In this document: in pieces, positions 1 through 9,533 of the stretch
Numbering within the stretch: position 1 is the first letter of the stretch
Layout of the letters: each line of letters opens with the position of its first letter
Assembly (NCBI GenBank): GCA_032358165.1
Contig: JAALGY010000020.1
Location: forward strand, 1,054,001-1,118,000
Reading direction: 5' to 3'
DNA: 64,000 bases
Source: Diplosphaera chodatii
Lineage: Eukaryota; Chlorophyta; Trebouxiophyceae; Prasiolales; Stichococcaceae
Notes under the pieces: generated by a model
Database searches by the model: none
What the model was told of the DNA's origin: nothing
What the model saw: only the letters and a program-made list of their open reading frames with translations
Translations under genes and position numbers: made by a program

Positions 1-795
1 CTATGCGGCTGTCCACAGACGCCTGAGGGCCCCCACCGCGGCCTCCACCCTCGGCCGCATTTGCGCAAGCCCCACTGGGCTTGGCTTCACGGGCGTCTCC
101 ACTCGTGCCCGCAGCCGTACAGCGGCACCTCCGCTGCTAGCACCGCCGTCCGGCGGTCCAGCCGCACCGGCCCCCACCACCCGGCACTCAGAGATGGTGC
201 ATGGTCCCATCCCCGAGGGCTTCCTCTCCCACCTGGTCGATCTGGCTCCGGCGCTCTCGCCACAGGCGGCTGCCGCCGCCCTGCAGGAGGCCCGCCAATC
301 AGAGCCGGTGCTCTGGAACACCTGGACCACTTGCGGTACTGGACTTGCCATCCCTGGCGCGCTGCTGCCATCACTCGACCGCATTCTTCGCCGCCACGAC
401 GACAGCTGCCCACCGGCCGGACACTGGGTCCCCCACACAGACGTCGACGTGGCCATCGCCTCGATGCCCGACAGCTGTGTCATGGAAGCGGGCCACTTGG
501 CCCTGTTGTCGGAGGTATTGCACATGGACGGCACAGACGCTCACGCCCCTCTCGACCACATCCTCACCGAGTGGGCCTCCTCCCTGCCAGCGTCCGACCT
601 CGACCGACACCGCTCACACGGCGTCCCCCTGACACCCGTCGCCCTCCATCTCCTCACGGCAACCACCAACCGCTGGCGTTGCCACTGGGCAAACCGCCAG
701 ACCACCCTCGCCGACATCGCCCGTTGCAACAGGGAGCCGGGCCCCGTGCCCCTCACCACTTCGCCATCACCAGCCCCGCCGGAGCAGCCCTGGCT
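1..795 (+). pseudogene. LINE-B ORF1, 5'-truncated by window edge
   Basis: This is the C-terminal half of the first ORF of LINE-B, read in the frame whose first full codon begins at base 2. It aligns residue by residue with the complete ORF1 at 40543-42378 on the other strand (for example the stretch starting YAAVHSRLRAP). The protein is Ala/Pro-rich and shows no zinc knuckle; by position it should be the RNA-binding ORF1 protein of a non-LTR retrotransposon, but no domain is certain. It is broken at 795, where a 235-bp LINE-A fragment is inserted and brings an in-frame stop at 890-892. The reading resumes at 1031. The family assignment is secure; the molecular function is inferred from gene order. 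Confidence 0.8.
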
Positions 796-1030
796 CTTTA
801 TGCAGCAGGATGCCGGGCAAGTGGCAGCCTTTTTGCGTGTTTGTCAAGATCATTGTGCAGAGTTGGAGGGGTGTACATCCAACCGGGATTGAGTGGACCC
901 ATTCTGTCAGCGGGGAGTGAACGGTTTCGGACACGACTCGTTGTGCATGTTGCTCTGGGTTATTCCGCCAGAGCCTGTGGCTAGGCCAAAATGGCCCACC
1001 ACCAGTATGTAATCAATGTCAATGTCAATG
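796..1030 (+). mobile_element. LINE-A 3'-end fragment nested in LINE-B
   Basis: This 5'-truncated LINE-A copy holds the last ~32 ORF2 codons, the 3' UTR with its hairpin, and a tail ending in TCAATG repeats. It is flanked by a 7-bp target-site duplication, cctggct, at 789-795 and 1031-1037. Removing it with one repeat restores the LINE-B ORF1 sequence seen in the 40.5-42.4 kb copy, so this is a real target-primed insertion that postdates LINE-B. Confidence 0.92.
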
Positions 1031-1353
1031 CCTGGCTGCAGCCTCGCCGGCAGCGGACGCCCCGCACATGCGCCGCTCGCCACGATGCCGACCTGCCGGG
1101 CACCTGGCGGTCGCATGCGGCCGTGACACGGAGCCAGGGCGCGCTGTCACCCTCCCCGACAGTCACCAGGAGCGGCCGCCTCAGCAGCCGCCCCAGCGCC
1201 TACTGGCTACCCTCGCTGCCCCGCTGGGCTGCAGGCCGGGCATCCACCGCCGCCGGCTTCGACCCACAGACTGGCCGCGGCGCCGCAGGGCGCCGCGGCG
1301 GGGCGCCATGTGCGCCCACGCCGACCGCCCCCGCCTGCGCCTGCTGTCACTAA
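1031..1353 (+). pseudogene. LINE-B ORF1 C-terminus with lost stop
   Basis: ORF1 continues after the LINE-A insertion. In the copy on the other strand ORF1 ends at a TGA that overlaps the ORF2 start (ATGA). Here the corresponding bases are ATGT at 1308-1311, so the TGA has become TGT and ORF1 runs on to 1353, overlapping ORF2 by about 45 nt. This is either decay or a subfamily difference in the coupling signal. Confidence 0.8.
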
Positions 1354-2509
1354 ACGTCAACGGGCTCGCCGACTTGGACAAGCGCCGCGCTCTCTTCGCG
1401 ACGCTGACCAACGGGCCCTGGGACGTCATCTGCCCCCAGGAGACACATCAACGTGCCTCTGACGACGGCAACCAGTGGGCGCAAACGGGGGCGGCCCCGG
1501 GCCAGCCCTGGCCAGGCTGGTCCTTCTGGCGGCGGGCCCCGCCGCCACCACTGACCCCGGCCTACGGCGCCGACGCGCCACCGCCGGGGTGGCCATCCTC
1601 ATCCGCGAGTCCTGCGGCTGCACTGCTGTCGACGAAGTCGGCCCCAGCACAGACGACGGCCGCCGACTTCGCGTCGACTTCGCACTCCATGGTCACCTAT
1701 ACTCCGTCATCACCGCCTACACGCCATGCGATCAACACCCACGCCTCGCCTTCATCCCCACCCTTGCCGGAGACCTGCCGTCCGCCGACAGCCACCGCAC
1801 GGTCCTCTTGTGCGGCGATTTCAACTGCATCGACACCGTCCATGATGCCACCCCCACCGCTAGCCAGCGATCCGGTCGACTGGTCGGCGCCCCTGAGCTG
1901 CAACACCTCGCCACCTCCGCCGGCTTGACTGATGCCTGGCGGCACTGCCACCCCCACCCTGCCACCGACTTCTCTTTTGTCTCTCGCAACGCCGACCACG
2001 GCGCCTCTCGACTCGACAAGTGGCTAGTCGCTGAGGCCCTCCTCCACCATCAACCACACGCCACCATCGTTGACGACTTCCACAGTGACCACCGCGGCGT
2101 CACCTTCGCCTTCACGCTCCCCGGTTCCGTGCTGCGGGCTCGCCCACCATGGCGCTTCCCCCTCCCCCTCCTCGCAGACGCCGACTTCGTCACTGAGCTG
2201 GAAAATGCCCTCGACCGCCTTATGGCCGACAGGCTCCATCAGCAAGACTCATCGCGCCGGGCCGCCGACTTCCTCCGCCTCCTGGCCGCCGCAAGCCGGC
2301 ACGCCTCGCCCTCTCCCGACGGCGGCGCCGCCCCCCCGGAGTTGCGCGACACCGACCCGCAAGGGCTGTTGGAGGACATGCTTTCCTGCATCCGCCTGCT
2401 CGCCCAGCGGCGCACTGCCGCCGACACACGTCGCAGACGCCTGGAGCTTCGGCACCTGCAAGAGGCCGTCGCCCTTGCAGCTTCACAGCTGCCCATTGCT
2501 GCGACAGAC
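1308..2509 (+). pseudogene. LINE-B ORF2 endonuclease fragment
   Basis: This is the N-terminal part of LINE-B ORF2, starting at the ATG at 1308. It is an apurinic-like (EEP/APE) endonuclease, which nicks target DNA to prime reverse transcription. Visible motifs are SLNVNGL (catalytic Asn), QETHQ (catalytic Glu), CGDFNC (Asp/Asn) and SDHRG (Asp-His). Compared with the 40.5 kb copy, one G is missing in the G/C run near 1534-1536, shifting the frame, and Leu before QETH is Pro. The copy stops abruptly at about 2509, before the reverse transcriptase, where element F sequence begins. It cannot encode a working protein. Confidence 0.85.
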
Positions 2510-2640
2510 AGCTCAGACCTTAGTAGCATGACAACACCTAGCAGCGGCCACCCGCGGAGCCCGCGCGGATGGGAGCACCTGCCGCAGAGGACCCTGGTGC
2601 CCGGTGTTGTGCATATCGGACAGCTTGCGGCGTCAGCCGC
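2510..2640 (+). mobile_element. Element F core, partial
   Basis: This stretch begins with the F landmark accttagtagcatgac and carries the first ~125 bp of the core, ending in cgtcagccgcc. It is then joined directly to 92-bp repeat sequence, whereas complete F cores continue into another ~480 bp. The join is therefore a rearrangement, not a complete insertion. Confidence 0.75.
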
Positions 2641-2768
2641 CGCCGTCGCCTTCACCTTCACTTTCAGTCCCATCCTGGACTCCCACCGCCGCTCACCTTC
2701 ACCTACACCCTCAAACCTCACCTGCCAGCACCCGCCGTCGCCTTCACCTCCACCTTCAGTCCCATTCT
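2641..2768 (+). repeat. 92-bp minisatellite, short block
   Basis: About 1.4 units of the 92-bp repeat, recognisable by cctggactcccaccgccgct and caccctcaaacctcacctgc. It is pyrimidine-rich on the plus strand. Confidence 0.85.
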
Positions 2769-3010
2769 TCCCTTACCGCTATCCATTCATTGGACACCGT
2801 TCAGGGACCGGGTTCGATCCCTGGCGGTGGCGGAAGTTTCGGGTCTAGTTCCGTGTGGGACCAACCCACCCCACCCTATGCAAGTGGTTGCTTCGGCAAT
2901 CTGCCCTCCATGGTTTGTGTATATAAGTCGTTGAAAAACGCAATGCACAAACAGCCTTCCGGTCAAAGGTCCTTTTCCATCGCTATTTGCACTTCCCTTA
3001 CCGCTATCCA
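2769..3010 (+). mobile_element. SINE-E copy, with partial unit in front
   Basis: A short 3'-end piece (2769-2787) is followed by a full unit starting at attggacacc. The unit carries ggttcgatccc at 2811-2821, a match to the pol III B box, flanked by a five-pair stem (ccggg/cctgg) as in a tRNA T-arm. No convincing A box is seen. It also contains tatataag at 2930-2937. It ends in ccgctatccattc. There is no coding capacity. The tRNA-type SINE classification is inferred from the B box, size, copy number and the TSDs at other copies. Confidence 0.75.
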
Positions 3011-3308
3011 TTCCCATTCTTTCGGTCCCATACCGGACTCCCACCGCCGCTCACCCTCACCTGCACCCTCACACCTCACCTACCAGCACCCGCCGCCGCC
3101 TTCACCTTCACCTTCGGTCCCATCCTGGACTCCCACCGCCGCTCACCCTCACCTACACCCTCACACCTCACCTACCAGCACCCGCCGTCGCCTTCACCTT
3201 CACTTTCCGTCCCATCCTGGACTCCCACCGCCACTCACCTCCACCTTCACCCTCACACCTCACCTGCCAGCACCCGTCATCGCCTTCACCTTCACTTTCG
3301 GTCCCATC
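3011..3308 (+). repeat. 92-bp minisatellite, ~3 units
   Basis: Tandem units of 92 bp. They are interrupted at 3308 by a SINE-E dimer, with TSD ccatc at 3304-3308 and 3611-3615. Confidence 0.9.
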
Positions 3309-3610
3309 GAAATCAATACACAAACAGCCTTCCGGTCAAAGGTCCTTTTCCATCGCTATTTGCACTTCCCTTACCGCTATCCATTCATTGGACACCGTTC
3401 AGGGACCGGGTTCGATCCCTGGCGGTGGCGGAAGTTTCGGGTCTAGTTCCGTGTGGGACCAACCCACCCCACCCTATGCAAGTGGTTGCTTCGGCAATCT
3501 GCCCTCCATGGTTTGTGTATATAAGTCGTTGAAAAACGCAATACACAAACAGCCTTCCGGTCAAAGGTCCTTTTCCATCGCTATTTGCACTTCCCTTACC
3601 GCTATCCATT
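3309..3610 (+). mobile_element. SINE-E dimer in 92-bp array
   Basis: A partial SINE-E (3' part, 3309-3383) is fused head-to-tail to a full unit (about 3384-3610). The pair is flanked by the 5-bp TSD ccatc, and removing it restores a normal 92-bp unit. The dimer therefore appears to have inserted as one piece. Confidence 0.82.
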
Positions 3611-4484
3611 CCATCCTGGACTCCCACCGCCGCTCACCCTCACCTACACCCTCACACCTCACCTACCAGCACCCGCCGTCGCCTTCACCTTCACTTTCGG
3701 TCCCATCCTGGACTCCCACCGCCGCTCACCCTCACCTACACCCTCACACCTCATCTGTCAGCCGCCGCCGTCGCCTCCACCTTCACTTTCAGTCCCATCC
3801 TGGACTCCCACCGCCGCTCAGAGTCACCTACACCCTCACACCTCACCTGCCAGCACCCGCCGTCGCCTTCACCTTCACTTTCGGTCCCATACCGGACTCC
3901 CACCGCCGCTCACCCTCACCTACACCCTCACACCTCACCTGCCAGCACCCGCCGTCGCCTTCACCTTCACTTTCGGTCCCATCCTGGACTCCCACCAACG
4001 CTCGCCTTCGCCTACACCCTCACACCTCACCTGGCAGCACCCGCCGTCGCCTTCATCTACACTTTCGGTCCCATCCTGGACTCCCACCGCCGCTCACCCT
4101 CACCTACACCCTCACACCTCACCTACCAGCACCCGCCGTCGCCTTCACCTTCACCTTCGGTCCCATCCTGGACTCCCACCGCCGCTCACCCTCACCTACA
4201 CCCCTCACACCTCACCTATCAGCGCCCGCCATCGCCTTCGCCTTCACTTTCGGTCTCATCCTGGACTCCCACCGCCGCTCACCCTCACCTACACCCTCAC
4301 ACCTCACCTACCAACACCCGCCTTCGCCTTCACCTTCACTTTCCGTCCCATCCTGGACTCCCACCGCCACTCACCTCCACCTACACCCTCACACCTCACC
4401 TGCCAGCACCCGTCATCGCCTTCACCTTCACTTTCGGTCCCATCCTGGACTCCCACCGCCACTCACCCTCACCTACACCCTCAC
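3611..4484 (+). repeat. 92-bp minisatellite, ~9.5 units
   Basis: Head-to-tail 92-bp units with a few percent divergence and occasional small indels (for example near 3760 and 4205). All three plus-strand frames are nearly free of stops, so long Pro/Ser/His-rich reading frames appear in every frame. I regard these as non-coding. The array is interrupted at 4484 by LINE-A. Confidence 0.92.
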
Positions 4485-4995
4485 CCTGTGAACGGTGACA
4501 ACTACCAGCTGGCCGGCTACTTGCAGGCAGTCGCCTCCAAGACCGGTCGTCGGCGGTTAGCACAGTTTCGGATGGGCAGTCACATGCTGGGGGTGGAAAC
4601 AGGGAGGTGGCAGCGTCTGCCGCGGGCAGAGCGGCTGTGTCAGCGGTGTAGCTGCGGCGTGGTGGATGATGAGGCGCACATGGTCTGGGGGTGTCCTGCT
4701 CTAGTAGATCAGAGGGTGCAGCATTCTGAGCTGTTTCAGGACAGCGACATCACCTCAGTGGCGGACTTTATGCAGCAGGATGCCGGGCAACTGGCAGCCT
4801 TTCTGCGGGTTTGTCATGATCATTGTGCAGAGTTGGAGGGGTGTACATCCAACCGGGATTGAGTGGACCCATTCTGTCAGCGGGGAGTGAACGGTTTCGG
4901 ACACGACTCGTTGTGCATGTTGCTCTGGGTTATTCCGCCAGAGCCTGTGGCTAGGCCAAAATGGCCCACCACCAGTATGTAATCAATGTCAATGT
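4485..4995 (+). mobile_element. LINE-A 3' fragment (511 bp)
   Basis: 5'-truncated LINE-A carrying the last ~125 codons of ORF2 (stop at 4860-4862), including the C-terminal cysteine/histidine motif LCQRCSCG...HMVWGC, then the 3' UTR and tail. The TSD ctcac at 4480-4484 and 4996-5000 lies within a 92-bp unit. Confidence 0.9.
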
Positions 4996-5084
4996 CTCAC
5001 ACCTCACCTACCAGCACCCGCCGTCGCCTTCACCTTCACTTTCGGTCCCATCCTGGACTCCCACCGCCACTCGCCTTCGCCTAC
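4996..5084 (+). repeat. 92-bp minisatellite remnant
   Basis: Just under one unit, left between two independent LINE-A insertions. Confidence 0.85.
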
Positions 5085-5698
5085 GCATTGACACTTCGGT
5101 TGTCAGTGCACACCTGCAGCGCCGCACATTCGATGCTGTGAATGGCAGCGACCTGCGCAAAGTGCGTGAGTGGCTGGGAGTCAGGGGCCCTGTCAACGGT
5201 GACAACTACCAGCTGCCCGGCTACTTGCAGGCAGTCGCCTCCAAGACCGGTCGTCGGCGGTTAGCACAGTTTCGGATGGGCAGTCACATGCTGGGGGTGG
5301 AAACAGGGAGGTGGCAGCGTCTGCCGCGGGCAGAGCGGCTGTGTCAGCGGTGTAGCTGCGGCGTGGTGGATGATGAGGCGCACATGGTCTGGGGGTGTCC
5401 TGCTCTAGTAGATCAGAGGGTGCAGCATTCTGAGCTGTTTCAGGACAGCGACATCACCTCAGTGGCGGACTTTATGCAGCAGGATGCCGGGCAACTGGCA
5501 GCCTTTTTGCGTGTTTGTCATGATCATTGTGCAGAGTTGGAGGGGTGTACATCCAACCGGGATTGAGTGGACCCATTCTGTCAGCGGGGAGTGAACGGTT
5601 TCGGACACGACTCGTTGTGCATGTTGCTCTGGGTTATTCCGCCAGAGCCTGTGGCTAGGCCAAAATGGCCCACCACCAGTATGTAATCAATGTCAAAT
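5085..5698 (+). mobile_element. LINE-A 3' fragment (614 bp)
   Basis: 5'-truncated LINE-A with the last ~160 ORF2 codons (stop at 5564-5566), 3' UTR and tail. The TSD gcctac lies at 5079-5084 and 5699-5704. It is a second, independent insertion into the same 92-bp array. Confidence 0.9.
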
Positions 5699-7672
5699 GC
5701 CTACACCCTCACACCTCACCTGCCAGCACCCGCCGTCGCCTTCACCTTCACTTTCGGTCCCATCCTGGACTCCAACCGCCGCTCACCTTCGCCTACACCC
5801 TCACACTCACCTGCCAGCACCCGCCGTCGCCTTCACCTTCACTTTCGGTCCCATCCTGGACTCCCACTGCCACTCACCTTCACCTACACCCTCACACCTC
5901 ACCTACCAGCACCCGTCATCGCCTTCACCTTCACTTTCGGTCCCATCCTGGACTCCCACCGCCACTCACCCTCACCTACACCCTCACACCTCACCTACCA
6001 GCACCCGCCGTCGCCTTCACCTTCACTTTCGGTCCCATCCTGGACTCCCACCGCCGCTCACCTCCACCTACACCCTCACACCTCACCTGCCAGCACCCGC
6101 CGTCGCCTTCACCTTCACTTTCGGTCCCATCCTGGACTCCCACCGCCGCTCACCTTCACCTACACCCTCACACCTCACCTACCAGCACCCGCCGTCGCCT
6201 TCACCTTCACTTTCAGTCCCATCCTGGACTCCCACCGCCGCTCACCTTCACCTACACCCTCACACCTCACCTACCAGCCACCGCCGTCGCCTTCACCTTC
6301 ACTTTCAGTCCCATCCTGGACTCCCACCGCCGCTCACCTTCACCTACACCCTCACACCTCACCTACCAGCCACCGCCGTCGCCTTCACCTTCACTTTCGG
6401 TCCCATCCTGGACTCCCACCGCCGCTCACCTTCACCTACACCCTCACACCTCACCTATCAGCACCCGCCTTCGTCCTCACCTTCACTTTCGGTCCCATCC
6501 TGGACTCCCACCGCCGCTCACCCTCACCTACACCCTCACACCTCACCTGCCAGCACCCGCCGTCGCCTTCGCCTTCACTTTCGGTCCCATCCTGGACTCC
6601 CACCGCCGCTCACCATCACCTACACCCTCGCACCTCACCTGCCAGCACCCGCCGTCGCCTTCACCATCACCCTCAGTCCCATCCTGGACTCCCACCACCA
6701 CTCACCCTCACCCTTACACCTTTACCTCGCCTGCCCAGTCAGCACTGGACCAAGATCAAGAACAAGAGCAAGAGCAAGACCTTAGTAGCATGACAACACC
6801 TAGCAGCGGCCACCCGCGGAGCCCGCGCGGATGGGAGCACCTGCCGCAGAGGACCCTGGTGCCCGGTGTTGTGCATATCGGACAGCTTGCGGCGTCAGCC
6901 GCCAGCCCTCTGTTGTTTGCCAGCGCCAGCCCTCAGTCCACTTTGGGTTTGGTTGCTTTCACCAGCATGCAGGGCGCCTTGCGGCGTATCCGGTCCCAGC
7001 GGGCCCAGAGCTCGGCGTACTTGTACGCAACCGGTCCCTGCATGTCTGCGCGGGGTTTTCTGGGTTTACCCGCGGGTGCCGTGGCACGTGGACAGACAGA
7101 CGTTACGACTTTTTGAGGGTGATGGATGGATAGCGGTAAGGGAAGTGCAAATAGCGATGGAAAAGGACCTTTGACCGGAAGGCTGTTTGTGTATTGCGTT
7201 TTTCAACGACTTATATACACAAACCATGGAGGGCAGATTGCCGAAGCAACCACTTGCATAGGGTGGGGTGGGTTGGTCCCACACGGAACTAGACCCGAAA
7301 CTTCCGCCACCGCCAGGGATCGAACCCGGTCCCTGAACGGTGTCCAATGAAGTGATAGACACGCAGCGGTGCGACTTAGCCGCGAGTGCGTGGCATTGCT
7401 GCCGCCGCCGCTAGGTCCCCGCACCTGTACGACCATTAGGTAGCCTTCCTCATCGGGACTATTGCCTTTCGCTGGTCTCATGGGCCCTGCATTCTCTCGT
7501 GGTTTCAGTGTCCTCCATCGACATATTTCGAACAGAACGTTTTGATGACATACTCAGCCGCCCTCACGTTCACACGTGAGACGCCGCATTGTGCCGCAGA
7601 GCCTTGTTCTTGAGCTTGGTTCTGGTCTGGACGCCCTTTGTACAAAACAAACAAACAAACAAACAAACAAAC
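5699..7672 (+). mobile_element. Element F, long copy: VNTR + core + (AAAC)n tail
   Basis: The most complete plus-strand F copy. It has about 11 units of the 92-bp repeat (5699-6720), a linker of CAAG-containing hexamers (about 6745-6780), the core from accttagtagcatgac (6779-7118), a SINE-E insertion (7124-7351), the 3' region with the ctcacgt/acgtgag hairpin, and the tail of AAAC repeats (7641-7672). No RT or transposase is encoded, so the element must be mobilised in trans. VNTR, hexamers, core and simple tail are in the same order as in primate SVA, by analogy only. The 5' boundary is uncertain because the array upstream is continuous apart from insertions. Confidence 0.78.
7124..7351 (-). 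mobile_element. SINE-E inserted in element F core
   Basis: A minus-strand SINE-E copy of 228 bp, flanked by the 5-bp TSD gtgat at 7119-7123 and 7352-7356. The B-box-like motif appears as gggatcgaacc on the plus strand. The host F core continues on both sides. Confidence 0.85.
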
Positions 7673-9408
7673 GCACTTTGCGCAAGTCGCTGCCATTCAC
7701 AGCATCGAATGTGCGGCGCTGCAGGTGTGCACTGACAACCGAAGTGTCAATGCGCTGCGGCACGCCGTCAACGATGGGTGACATGAAGTGCAGGAACGAG
7801 CACACCTGGGCAGCCCAGCATGCTGAGCTGGTCTTGCTGCGCCCCGGCCGGGTGGCCAGAGCACAGTTCTCCAGGAATGCCTGCTTGGTGAGGCGTGTGT
7901 CCGGCATCGCGACCAGCCGATTCCAGAACCGGCAGATGGCCAGCGTTGCCGTGTGTGCCACCGGGAATCGCCCAAGCTCCCCCAACACCGCCACGTTGGG
8001 AGTGCCTGTGCGCACACCAAGAACAGACCGAAGAAACTTCCGATGGACAAGCTCACAAGTGTCCATGCCACTACCGCACAGCGCCCCAGGACCCCATGTT
8101 TCGACACCATACAGCATAACAGGACGTACTAGTGCATCGAACAAGTGCAGCTGCAGTGCTGGGTCATGCAAGCTTAGGTCATGGCAACGATGCTGCAATG
8201 CAAGTGCGGCGCGCTGGGCGGAGGCCGCTCTGCCGATGCTAGCGGCAGCAAAAGAACTACGACTGGAGATGTCAACCCCCAAATATGTAAACGAGTCCAG
8301 CACTTCGATGGGAGCATGCATGTAGGTGAGAACCGGTGGTGCCGCAGCCTGGGCTGCGTACACCACGACCTTAGTCTTCTTCACGTTGACGGTGAGGCGC
8401 CAGCGTTTGCAGTACGACTCCAGCAGGTCGATAGATGTAGATGAGGGTGTGGGGCCACCATGGTGGACAGCACAGTGGGCGTCCCAGGCCTTCTGTAGGT
8501 AGGTGACCCGAAGCCGGGTCCACAGCTCAAGGTCCAGGCGGCCAGGGTGCCAGGCAGTGGGGTCGCCGGCGATGATGACGTCAGGAGTGGTTGGGGGTGT
8601 GTGGCCGTCGTCGATGGCAGCCCACAAGTCGCAGAGCCACTGGAGGGCAGGGCGTGTGAGCGGGCAGTGGAGGAGGACGTGGGTGGTGTTGGCGACGGTG
8701 GTGGGCTGCAGGGTGGCGGGGTTGTTGACGAGCGGGGTACGGCAAGCCGGCCAGCGGCAGCAGGCCCTCTGCATGGGGGTGTCACCTGACATGTCGACAG
8801 CGGCGTGCTTATAGCGGCAGTAGGTGAGGAAGGATGGTGTGCGAAGTTGGCAGTGAAGGGCTCGCCAGGCGACGGCGACATCGGCCTTGCGGATGTTGGT
8901 GCCGCAGAGCTGTTCCCAGCAGCGGCGGTACTTGGAGGCGACGGCGGGGGTGGTGTTGTCCTGAGGAGAATGGCGTTGTTGGTGGGGCCGGCGAGCGTGT
9001 GCTTGGGGCCGCTGCTGTGGGTCGCGGGCCCGTGTCGCCATAGCGTGCACGCTTGGTTGGGGCCCTGTGATGGCGATGAAGCATGGGAGACGGTGTGGAG
9101 CTGCTGTTGGCGAGGGCGAGTCAGGGCGTGGGGAACTAGTTGTGGGCTGGTCGGCAGGGGGTGGGGAGTCCGGCTGAGTCGGCTGAGTGGGCGTCGGAGA
9201 AGTGGAGTGGGGTGCAGCAGCTGCTGTTATCGCCAGTGGTGCCTGCGGGGAGGTGCATGTAACCCAGGCTGGGTGGTCGATGTGGTCCCGCTGAGCCGTG
9301 CGGTGCTGCTGGGCCTCGGTGATGACGGCATGCTCGGCGGCCTCAACGTGGGCGTAGCCTGGGGCGAACCAGCGAGGGATTGCTGTGGGCTGCGTGGTGG
9401 CCATTGAC
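7673..9408 (-). pseudogene. LINE-B/LINE-A chimeric ORF
   Basis: On the minus strand one open frame runs from 9408 through LINE-B C-terminal sequence (9408-8429) into LINE-A ORF2 (8431-7673) without a stop. The switch occurs at a 3-nt microhomology (cga, 8429-8431). The LINE-B part holds the motif CCRWPAC followed by HVLLHC, a CCHC-like zinc knuckle. The LINE-A part begins in the RT thumb (DLLESYCKRW), after the catalytic YADD, and continues to DLRKV. The frame is then cut by the tail of element F and runs on to a stop at 7554. It lacks all RT catalytic residues. It reads as a 5'-truncated LINE-A landing in LINE-B, with in-frame fusion by chance. Confidence 0.75.
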
Positions 9409-9533
9409 ATTGATTACATACTGGTGGTGGGCCATTTTGGCCTAGCCACAGGCTCTGGCGGAAAAACCCAGAGCAACATGCACAACGAGTCGTGTACGAA
9501 ACCGTTCACTCCCCGCTGACAGAATGGTTCCAC

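Noticed and set aside
2795..2830. tRNA gene
   Set aside because: Only a T-arm/B-box-like segment is present; there is no D-arm, anticodon arm or acceptor pairing. It fits a SINE better.
3611..6793. Long Pro/Ser/His-rich ORFs resembling hydroxyproline-rich cell-wall proteins
   Set aside because: They are translations of the 92-bp minisatellite. All three frames are open, the period is not a multiple of three, and there is no signal peptide or unique flanking coding sequence.
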